Positions 7,035 to 13,229 of a DNA stretch of 25,987 bases are shown here, piece by piece; position 1 is the stretch's first letter, and each line of letters opens with the position of its first letter. The stretch lies in NCBI GenBank assembly GCA_964474185.1, contig CAYYRI010000002.1, forward strand, positions 1-25,987, read 5' to 3'. Made by a program: the position numbers and the translations under genes. The DNA is from CAYYRI01 sp964474185 (lineage in GTDB: Bacteria; Patescibacteriota; Minisyncoccia; Minisyncoccales; RBG-13-42-11). Below the pieces are notes generated by a model. The model was not told the DNA's origin. It did not search any database and saw nothing but the letters and a program-made list of their open reading frames with translations.

Positions 7035-7258
7035 TTATAATGAAATCCCGAAATTATAAGTCAGAATTGCCAGAACCAGATGAATTAAGAAGAAAACCAG
7101 GGCTAAATAGATGAATTTTTTATGATGTTTTTGAAGAAAATTTAATAACGCGCTATTTTTGAAAAAGAGAAACGGCAACCGAGAAAACTGGAAAGGAAAA
7201 AAATACCCGTAAAAATGCCGCTCCAATAAATAAGGCTTTGACCAAAAATTAACAACAT
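7035..7258 (-). pseudogene. small two-helix membrane protein, broken by a frameshift
   Basis: The ATG at 7258 overlaps the cupredoxin stop (TAATG), so it is coupled to that gene. Frame one reads MLLIFGQSLIYWSGIFTGIFF, one helix, then SSFLGCRF, and dies at a TAA at 7142-7144. A second frame takes over around 7165-7190 and reads KNSALLNFLQKHHKKF followed by a helix YLALVFFLIHLVLAIL, ending at 7035. The total of 224 bases is one short of 75 codons, so a single missing base restores a 74-residue two-helix protein. T and A homopolymers lie at the switch. It could be a true mutation, an assembly error or a slip; no classical slippery heptamer was found. The histidines around helix two could bind metal or heme. 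Family unknown. Confidence 0.6.
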
Positions 7259-7626
7259 TATTTTACGATCAGGGTTCCCTGCATCTGGGTGTGTCCGCCA
7301 CCGCAAAAATTGTTGCAAAACCATGCGAACTGGCCGCTTTTCTCGGCAGTAAACTCAATAAAATCATTACCGCTTATTCCCAAATCGGGGATCCTAATCC
7401 CGTGAATCGTATCCGTATTATTTATTGATATTTTCACCTTGTCGTTTTTATTGACAGTTATAACATTTGGTTCGTAATCGAATCTAAAAGCATTGATTTT
7501 GAATTCTTTTATTTCTTTGCCGATTGGCGATGCGCCGCTGTTTTTGCGTACATTTAATGACGCGGCGGCGATTAAAATGATCATTGCAATCGCCGCGATG
7601 CCGAGAAACCACAATTTATTTTTCAT
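7258..7626 (-). CDS. membrane-anchored cupredoxin with CuA-type site
   Basis: 122 residues: an N-terminal membrane anchor (5-22) and one cupredoxin domain exposed outside. The ligands match the binuclear CuA centre of cytochrome oxidase subunit II and nitrous oxide reductase: His75 (IHGIRIP), then Cys104, Cys108, His112 and Met115 in CNNFCGGGHTQM. The Glu usual between the two cysteines is Asn here. No oxidase subunit I, heme gene or N2O reductase is near, so electron transfer to an oxidase cannot be assumed. In this operon it may store or pass copper, or carry electrons for the thiol proteins. Confidence 0.88.
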   Translation of the reverse strand: MKNKLWFLGIAAIAMIILIAAASLNVRKNSGASPIGKEIKEFKINAFRFDYEPNVITVNKNDKVKISINNTDTIHGIRIPDLGISGNDFIEFTAEKSGQFAWFCNNFCGGGHTQMQGTLIVK

Positions 7627-7653
7627 ATATTTTATTTTCTAAGGCGGGTTAAT

Positions 7654-8442
7654 TTAGAATAAATCTGAAACTTGCTCCATGTCAACCTGTTTTATGATAA
7701 TTTCTCCATTTTTTACTTCTAAATCGGGATTGATGGGCCCCGGATTGCAGCCGCCTTTTTCCGTGGCAATTTTTTCTATTGGATAGCGGTTGCCGCAGTT
7801 ATTACAGACAATCTCGTCCCCTTCCTGGCGGAATCCTTTGTACGTTTTAAAACAAACTACGCAGGCGTTGGCGGCGGCTCTATAAATTCCTTTTTTATCT
7901 TTGAGCACAAAAAAGTAAATTGTTTTAGAGTCGGGCATTTTAACGTTATAAAAATGCGCTTTGTTGTCGTTAAAAATTGAAACGGCCAATTTAACCTCGC
8001 TGTTTTCTAAACTTACGCTTTCGCCCTTTTCCCCTAAAAAATTAACCGTATTCTGGGTTGGCGCGGCCGGAGAAGCTGAACTGTTTTCTTTGGGATAACC
8101 CAATAATTCCTTTACCTCTTCGAAGGTTTTATAGCCGGTATAAACTTTCCCGTCGATAACAAAAGTCGGCACCCCCTCGAATTTGTCCCGAATCGGCCCG
8201 ATGGAGGCGTTGATTTTATTCACCCTTATCCCAAGCTGTTCAATTTTTTCGAGGGTCCCCTCTTTTTCGACTTTCTGGCACCAGGAGCAGGTGGGAAGAT
8301 AATAAAAAGTTATTTCTTTGACCGAAGACTGCAAAGAAGCAGTAGATTGAGAGGCTTCAGGTTTGGAATATTTATTAGCCAGCAAAAAACCGCCGCCAAT
8401 CAGCAAAATACCGCTTAAAATAATCAAAAATATTTTTTTCAT
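7654..8442 (-). CDS. glutaredoxin-like domain fused to DUF2318, membrane-anchored
   Basis: 262 residues. An N-terminal anchor (4-22) is followed by a thioredoxin/glutaredoxin-fold domain with CSWC (52-55) and cis-proline in EGVPTFVIDG, and from about 140 a DUF2318 domain. The second domain shows the family signature: ACVVCFKTYKGFRQEGDE, then CNNCG and GGCNPGP, with cysteines 194, 197, 213, 216 and 232. DUF2318 occurs in membrane proteins linked to metal transport and is thought to bind metal through these cysteines. The fusion suggests reduction of a metal or disulfide centre in the same chain. It is 2 bases from the ten-cysteine gene upstream. Confidence 0.85.
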   Translation of the reverse strand: MKKIFLIILSGILLIGGGFLLANKYSKPEASQSTASLQSSVKEITFYYLPTCSWCQKVEKEGTLEKIEQLGIRVNKINASIGPIRDKFEGVPTFVIDGKVYTGYKTFEEVKELLGYPKENSSASPAAPTQNTVNFLGEKGESVSLENSEVKLAVSIFNDNKAHFYNVKMPDSKTIYFFVLKDKKGIYRAAANACVVCFKTYKGFRQEGDEIVCNNCGNRYPIEKIATEKGGCNPGPINPDLEVKNGEIIIKQVDMEQVSDLF

Positions 8443-8444
8443 AA

Positions 8445-8792
8445 TTAGTTACTAGTGGACTGAAGTTTACAACTTGGACATAGCCCTGCCTTGCATTGGG
8501 GGCAGGGTTCTTTACCTTGGGCGATTAAATCATCGCAGGCGCAGGTGCCGGCAGTAAAATTATTCCATTGGTTGGCTTCCATATAACACATTGTGCAGGG
8601 CGGATTAACGCAACACCTATAATCACCCCTTGCAACTGCCTGACTGATGGCGTAATCTCTTTCTTTGATTATTTTTTGATACATTGCTTCTGGGCTTAAT
8701 TTTTCAAAAGCTGGATTCTGAACACTAAAAAACAGATAGCTCCCGAAACTGCCGAGTAAAAAAATCAAAATAATAAAAATAAATTTTTTCAT
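8445..8792 (-). CDS. ten-cysteine membrane-anchored small protein
   Basis: 115 residues from the ATG at 8792, chosen because it lies just after the stop of the HMA-DsbA gene (TAATATG) and is followed at once by a membrane anchor (MKKFIFIILIFLLGSFGSYLF). A longer reading from 8873 would overlap that gene by 80 bases. The outer part has ten cysteines in a tight pattern: CCVNPPCTMC (60-69), CAC (84-86), CPQC (97-100) and CPSC (105-108). This looks like a metal-binding or multi-disulfide module; copper is the likely ligand given the operon. I do not recognise a named family. Confidence 0.75.
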   Translation of the reverse strand: MKKFIFIILIFLLGSFGSYLFFSVQNPAFEKLSPEAMYQKIIKERDYAISQAVARGDYRCCVNPPCTMCYMEANQWNNFTAGTCACDDLIAQGKEPCPQCKAGLCPSCKLQSTSN

Positions 8793-8793
8793 A

Positions 8794-9810
8794 TTACTGA
8801 TTAAGTAAACCATCAATTGCTTGTTTAAACGTCTCGTAGGGCTGGGCGCCAACCACCAGTTGGCCGTTAACAAACGTTGCCGGCGTGCCGGTTACGCCTT
8901 TTTGCTGTCCTTCCTGGGCATCTGCTTGAACTTTCTGCGCATATTTCCCGGAATCAAGGCAACTGTTAAATTGCGCATCATCAAGACTTAACTCATTCGC
9001 CCATTGTTTAAATTTATCAACGCTAAAACCGCTTGATTGGTTTTCGAATAATTTATCGTGATACTCCCAGAATTTACCCTGTTCTGAAGCGCACTCCGAG
9101 GCCTCGGCGGCCTTTTGGGCATTAGGATGAAAAGATAAGGGAAATTGTTTATAAACCAATCTTACTTTACCTTCGTAATCGCCCAAAATCTTATTCATTG
9201 TCGGAAAAATCCTCTCGCAAAACGGACACTCAAAATCTGAAAATTCAACCAGGGTAACGGGGGCATTGAAATTACCCCTGACGTGATTATCATTGCTAAT
9301 ATCAAAATTCTGAATGGTTGCGTTTCCGCCGCCGGCAAGCTGCTGCTGGTCTGCGGTGGGATTGTTCTGAGAAGGCAAGTTTTCGCCGATCGTCGCCTCA
9401 AGTTTATCGTTATCCTGGTTTGTTTTCTGAGACGATAATTTAAAAGAAATAATTAATGATGCGATGCTTAACCCGAAAGAAAGAATAACAAGGCTGGTCA
9501 GAAATTTTAAATAACCCGAAGTTTCCGGGGATGATTGGAATTTTTCTTCTTTGCGGGGAAGAGGATCATTATTTGAAGATTCTTCTTCTTTTTCTTCGAT
9601 TTTTTCTGCTTGGTAATCTCCAGCTTCTTTAATAATCTGAACAATTTCTGATTCCTGAATTTTTTGTTCATCGTAAATCACGACTGTTTTCTGGGAATCG
9701 TAACTCGTTTTCGCCTTGATGATTCCCGGGCGGCCCTTTAATCTTTCTTCTATCAACAAAGCGCAAGAATTACAGTGCATGCCTTTGATTTGGAATTTTA
9801 GTTTTTGCAT
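8794..9810 (-). CDS. HMA copper-binding domain fused to a DsbA-like domain
   Basis: 338 residues. An N-terminal HMA domain (about 1-70) with GMHCNSC (Cys13, Cys16), an acidic linker, one transmembrane helix (about 103-124) and a Gln/Asn-rich linker lead to a DsbA/BdbD-type thioredoxin domain from about 170. That domain has CPFC at 195-198 and cis-proline in TGTPATFVNG. The HMA part would be cytoplasmic and the thiol oxidase outside, in one polypeptide. Known DsbA-like proteins of this type make or reduce disulfides; the HMA link suggests coupling to copper supply or sensing. It is second in the copper operon, 54 bases after the TauE fusion gene. Confidence 0.88.
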   Translation of the reverse strand: MQKLKFQIKGMHCNSCALLIEERLKGRPGIIKAKTSYDSQKTVVIYDEQKIQESEIVQIIKEAGDYQAEKIEEKEEESSNNDPLPRKEEKFQSSPETSGYLKFLTSLVILSFGLSIASLIISFKLSSQKTNQDNDKLEATIGENLPSQNNPTADQQQLAGGGNATIQNFDISNDNHVRGNFNAPVTLVEFSDFECPFCERIFPTMNKILGDYEGKVRLVYKQFPLSFHPNAQKAAEASECASEQGKFWEYHDKLFENQSSGFSVDKFKQWANELSLDDAQFNSCLDSGKYAQKVQADAQEGQQKGVTGTPATFVNGQLVVGAQPYETFKQAIDGLLNQ

Positions 9811-9864
9811 AATTTTTTATTATTAGTGATTAATAATTTAAAAATTTAGTTAGAATTCATTATT

Positions 9865-11631
9865 TTATCGGCCTCCGCAACTTCCGCCACTGCCGCCGCC
9901 ACCGCCACAGCCGCAACCACTGGCTCCCGATGGGACAATATCACTGTTATTTGTATTAATTCCATTTGAAGCGGCGGAAACAGCGGCAGTGCCTACTACC
10001 GACCCCGTATCGCTTACCACTTCTATAATCCCGGAAACCATCCCCATCCAGCAGCTAAACTTGTATTTGCCGGCTTTGGTGGGCGTAAATTCTTTTATGC
10101 TGGTTTTGCCTGGAGTTAAAGGAATTTGTCCTTCAAATAAACTTCTTGAGATGATGGCATTGGTGCAACCGCTTGTCCCGACATCTCTAACTTCCCACCT
10201 TACGGGAATCCCCGCCTTTATTTTAAAATAATTTGGCTGGTACCCTCTGCTTGAGGCATCCATTTTCAAAATCTGCTTGCCGTCAACTATCGGCGCCAAT
10301 CCTTCGTCGGAAGTCTTTGAATTTGCGTTCGTATTCGCATCTTTAGCGATGACTGCTGATTTACGGGAAAAATCATTCAGGCTGGAAAACCCCAAAACAT
10401 TTAATTGGTTATTAACATTAAAAATGGCGAAAAACAAAATTAGAACACCGGCAATTTTTGAAAATTGATAAGACAAATGGGGACGGCTTGAGAATTTTAC
10501 AGCTGAGAAACCGATAAGTAAAAGCGCAGGAGTGGTTCCGAGGGCGAATAAAGCCATTATAAGCCCGCCTTGAACGGGATTTCCGGAAAGTAAAGCCATT
10601 CCCTGAGCGGTGATGGTAAACCCGCAAGGCAGGAAGAAAGTGAAGGCTCCCATCGCAAAGGGCATATAACGGCCTTTGAAATTGGTTTCGTCGGCAATAT
10701 ACCTGGTGACAAATTTAGGCAAGGTAAACTGGAATTTCCGAAGGCCTTTAACGCCGAGCATTTGGAGCGCTAAAAAGAACATTACGATGGAAACGACGAT
10801 AATCAAGAATGAAGTGAACCCTAAAGAAATCTGCAATCTGCTTCCAATGACCCCGAGTATCACTCCCAGAACGGCGAAAGAGACGACTCTTCCCGTATTA
10901 AACATTATGTGCGGCTGAAGTTTCTCCAAAGTAGATTTGCGGTCAGAATATATTTCTAACCATTGTTTTGACATGGAAAGGACCATTCCTCCCACCAAAG
11001 CGGCGCAACTGGATACTCCTGCGATAAGTCCTAAAGCAAAAAAGGCGGGCAACGATGATTTTGAACTGACATTTACCAAACCGGACAATCCCGATTTATA
11101 TAAATATAAAAACCCGCCGATAAACAATGCGGAAATGAGGAAAATTTTAAGGGGGTTATTCTTTTTAAGGCTGTTCTCTCTTTCGACGGGCTGATCAAAA
11201 AATACGTAGTTTTCTTTTCTAAGAATAGAATTTAACATTTCCATTTTTGGTCTCTTGCCGACATATTCAATCAAAACTTCGCCCTTGTCAGCCTTGGCCT
11301 CGACTGATTTTATTCCCCCGATCGAAAGCAGTTTTTTCTCTATCAAAATTTCACAAGATGCACAGTGCATCCCCTTAACAAAATAAAGCTGCTCTTTCAG
11401 AGCGTGGCTGAGTCCGACACCCTCTTCTAATTTATATCCAAGACTTTCAATTGTCTCTATAATCTTATTTTTAGAGATAAAAACATCATCAAAATTTATC
11501 TGGGATTCGCCAGTTTTTTCATCAACCTTTACGTTACTTACCCCCTTTAAGACATCTATTTCGGCCTCAACCAGAGCCTTGTCGTCCTGAGAACGGATTC
11601 CCTCAATTTTAATTTTGATTTTTTTTAGCAT
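9865..11631 (-). CDS. HMA - TauE/DsbD-like membrane domain - cupredoxin fusion
   Basis: 588 residues and first gene of the copper operon. In order: a degenerate HMA-like domain (1-70, no CxxC), an HMA domain with GMHCASC (Cys90, Cys93), and a membrane domain of the sulfite-exporter/cytochrome c biogenesis type (about 160-410) with the paired cysteines Cys209 (SSCAAL) and Cys336 (LPCGFT). The outer plastocyanin-like domain (about 450-540) has Cys489 and FSCWMGM (Cys527, Met529), and a Gly/Cys tail ends in GCGCGGGGG and SCGGR. Such proteins are thought to move electrons or copper across the membrane; DsbD-like domains feed reductant to outer thiol proteins, which fits the genes behind it. The TauE/DsbD subtype is inferred from motifs only. 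Confidence 0.85.
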   Translation of the reverse strand: MLKKIKIKIEGIRSQDDKALVEAEIDVLKGVSNVKVDEKTGESQINFDDVFISKNKIIETIESLGYKLEEGVGLSHALKEQLYFVKGMHCASCEILIEKKLLSIGGIKSVEAKADKGEVLIEYVGKRPKMEMLNSILRKENYVFFDQPVERENSLKKNNPLKIFLISALFIGGFLYLYKSGLSGLVNVSSKSSLPAFFALGLIAGVSSCAALVGGMVLSMSKQWLEIYSDRKSTLEKLQPHIMFNTGRVVSFAVLGVILGVIGSRLQISLGFTSFLIIVVSIVMFFLALQMLGVKGLRKFQFTLPKFVTRYIADETNFKGRYMPFAMGAFTFFLPCGFTITAQGMALLSGNPVQGGLIMALFALGTTPALLLIGFSAVKFSSRPHLSYQFSKIAGVLILFFAIFNVNNQLNVLGFSSLNDFSRKSAVIAKDANTNANSKTSDEGLAPIVDGKQILKMDASSRGYQPNYFKIKAGIPVRWEVRDVGTSGCTNAIISRSLFEGQIPLTPGKTSIKEFTPTKAGKYKFSCWMGMVSGIIEVVSDTGSVVGTAAVSAASNGINTNNSDIVPSGASGCGCGGGGGSGGSCGGR

Positions 11632-11648
11632 ATTTTATTTACCGTTAA

Positions 11649-11670
11649 TCTATACACTACAAAATGTAGT
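11649..11670 (-). promoter_or_regulatory. BlaI/CopY-type operator of the copper operon
   Basis: A perfect dyad ACTACA-N3-TGTAGT (11656-11670), 25 bases before the first ATG of the copper operon. It extends on the minus strand into TGTAGTGTATAGA (11649-11661), the same 13 bases as at the repressor's own promoter (13168-13180). TATAGA or TACATT could serve as -10; no clear -35 is visible. TACA..TGTA is the core recognised by CopY, BlaI and MecI. Confidence 0.82.
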
Positions 11671-11680
11671 ATTGTTGTTA

Positions 11681-11704
11681 AAAATTAAAAGGGTGTTATC
11701 CCTT
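11681..11704 (-). terminator. weak terminator after the M56 gene
   Basis: Minus strand: AAGGG, loop ATAACA, CCCTT (11689-11704), followed by TTAATTTTTAA. Short stem and broken T-run, but well placed 8 bases after the M56 stop and before the copper promoter. Confidence 0.45.
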
Positions 11705-11711
11705 AAAAAAA

Positions 11712-12698
11712 TTATTTTGAATTCATCAAACAGCTGCTCTCTCCTGTTTTACAAGAATAGTCCTGGTTTTCCGTGATGCATTGATTATCAGCGGTACATG
11801 AACAACCCGAATCAACTGTGGCGCTTGCGGCGCTGTTTACGTTCTTGCCTATAAAAAACAGCGAGGCAATAATTATTAAACTAAAGAAAATATTTAAAAA
11901 TGAAATGCGCAATTTTTTAATCTTTTTTGTTTCCCTCAGGGCTTCAATCCTTTCTTTGGTTACAGATATGGGACCGGTTATTGCCCCCTTGTAGCTGAAT
12001 TCTGATTGAGAAGTGAATATTTTTATAAGCGCTTCGATTAATGTTTTTTTATTTTCCAAAACTAAGATGGCTTTCTTATCAGCGGCCAGTTCCTTTCCTA
12101 TAATATATCCGTCGTTTAAGTCTTTAAATATCGGTAAAAAGAAAAGGGCTCTCTTTATATTTTGACTGATTAAAATTTTTAAAGGATCGCGATGCTCTAA
12201 GTGATACTTTTCATGCAATAAAACAGCTTCTGTTTCAGCCAAATTAAGCTTGGTTAAAACGGCGGAAGATAAATAAATTTTAGGAGAAATAAAGCCCAGG
12301 CAGAAGCTAAATATCTTAGAATCACTAATTACATAAACCTTATTTTGCAATCCTGTTTTTTTAAAAAGCTCTGCTGTTTCCAGAGACGGGACTATTTTTT
12401 TAGCAAGGAGTTCTCTTTTAAATTTCAGGGTGGCCAATACCTGATAAAACAAAGAAGCTAGGCCAATGGCTACAATCAAGGAGCCGAGTGCCCAAAGAAA
12501 AAAGTAAGGGATTGAAATTATCGGGTTGGAAAAGGGAATTGATTGCTGGCAATAGGGGCCGACACTACGACAGGCTTTCGTTATTAATGAATTAAAGCTG
12601 GGTAAAATTTTTAATAATAAAACGGCTAATCCAAATACAAAAAGGAGGCCAAAAACAAATGAACTGTAAAAACTTAATTTAGTAGTATTTATTTTCAT
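11712..12698 (-). CDS. M56-family (BlaR1/MecR1-like) membrane metalloprotease with cysteine-rich outer tail
   Basis: 328 residues. Helices at about 12-32, 63-88 and 264-284. The loop between the last two carries the M56 zinc site: HEKYH at 162-166 and GKELAADKKA, whose Glu203 is the third ligand. This puts the protease in the cytoplasm, as in BlaR1. BlaR1 continues outside with a penicillin-binding domain of about 250 residues; here only about 44 residues remain, with five cysteines (299, 301, 307, 316, 323). The first outer loop adds Cys43 and Cys50. By analogy it would sense a signal outside and cleave the BlaI-type repressor encoded just upstream; the cysteines suggest copper or thiol stress. 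Six bases separate the two genes. Confidence 0.88.
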   Translation of the reverse strand: MKINTTKLSFYSSFVFGLLFVFGLAVLLLKILPSFNSLITKACRSVGPYCQQSIPFSNPIISIPYFFLWALGSLIVAIGLASLFYQVLATLKFKRELLAKKIVPSLETAELFKKTGLQNKVYVISDSKIFSFCLGFISPKIYLSSAVLTKLNLAETEAVLLHEKYHLEHRDPLKILISQNIKRALFFLPIFKDLNDGYIIGKELAADKKAILVLENKKTLIEALIKIFTSQSEFSYKGAITGPISVTKERIEALRETKKIKKLRISFLNIFFSLIIIASLFFIGKNVNSAASATVDSGCSCTADNQCITENQDYSCKTGESSCLMNSK

Positions 12699-12704
12699 AA
12701 AAAA

Positions 12705-13127
12705 TCAACTTTCCCTTAAATATTCCTCTCTCAATTTAATAAGTTCTTCCAAATCATCTTTATCTAAATTTTCAGCAAAATGAGCCAGAACATAGGGTTT
12801 AAAATTTTTCATCAGATCTTTAATGACATCATCGGAAACATCGTCCAAAAATTCTCTTTTAGTTAATTTGGGTTCATACTCATAGCAATTTTCTCCCCGC
12901 CTCTTCTCCAACAAGCCCTTCTCCACCAATCTGTTCATAATAGTCATGATAGTATTGAATGAAAGCGCCTTTTTTCTTATTTGGGAAAGATGATTACAAA
13001 TTTCTCGGACAGTACTGATTTTTTGCTGCCAGACAATTTCCATGATTTCCGATTCAAGCTCACCTAAAATTTTAGTAACGCCTTTGCTGTGAAGTTTAAA
13101 TTGTTTAAGTTGGAATGATTTTATCAT
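12705..13127 (-). CDS. BlaI/MecI/CopY-type transcriptional repressor
   Basis: 140 residues. Winged-helix domain with LGELESEIMEIVWQQ, TVREICNHL, LSFNTIMTIMNRLVEKGLLEK and a wing ending in CYEYEPKLT, the classic BlaI/CopY family order. The C-terminal part (about 85-140) would form the dimer region and carry the site cut by the partner protease. It lacks the CxC-x4-CxC copper motif at the end of enterococcal CopY, so sensing presumably lies in the M56 protein. The N-terminus is about 18 residues longer than usual; another start is possible but no better ATG is seen. Its promoter contains a dyad operator, implying autorepression. Confidence 0.92.
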   Translation of the reverse strand: MIKSFQLKQFKLHSKGVTKILGELESEIMEIVWQQKISTVREICNHLSQIRKKALSFNTIMTIMNRLVEKGLLEKRRGENCYEYEPKLTKREFLDDVSDDVIKDLMKNFKPYVLAHFAENLDKDDLEELIKLREEYLRES

Positions 13128-13167
13128 AAAATTTTCTTATAAAAATAGTTTGCGCTTGTTTAAATTT

Positions 13168-13210
13168 TCTATACACTACATATCATAGTGTATGCAAGAA
13201 CCTGTGTCAA
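13168..13210 (-). promoter_or_regulatory. promoter and operator of the repressor-M56 operon
   Basis: Minus strand: TTGACA (13205-13210), exactly 17 bases, TATGAT (13182-13187), a near-consensus promoter. The -10 lies inside a dyad with 8-bp arms ATACACTA and TAGTGTAT (13171-13193). The half TGTAGTGTATAGA is identical to the copper operon operator. Repressor bound here would block RNA polymerase directly. The -35 also overlaps the dyad at 13200-13229. Confidence 0.87.
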
Positions 13211-13229
13211 TACCAAATTATTCACAGGT
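13200..13229. other. inverted repeat after mnmA stop
   Basis: ACCTGTG (13200-13206) and CACAGGT (13223-13229), perfect 7-bp arms around 16 bases, starting right after the mnmA TAG. No T-run follows, so it is at best a processing or weak termination structure for mnmA. Confidence 0.45.

Noticed and set aside
7145..7226. TTG start giving a 63-residue protein in the second frame of the small membrane gene
   Set aside because: The first 15-20 residues are an out-of-frame reading of the helix in the other frame; the coupled ATG at 7258 explains the region better as one gene with a frameshift.
8793..8873. Upstream extension of the ten-cysteine protein by 27 residues
   Set aside because: It would overlap the HMA-DsbA gene by 80 bases and lacks a reason; the ATG at 8792 follows the upstream stop directly and starts the membrane anchor.
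11175..11200. GACGGGCTGATC-like stretch in the TauE fusion gene as another palindromic element
   Set aside because: No matching outer arms and the protein is not interrupted there.
13189..13197. TTGCAT with TATAGA as the repressor promoter
   Set aside because: TTGACA-N17-TATGAT a few bases away is a much closer match to consensus with ideal spacing.
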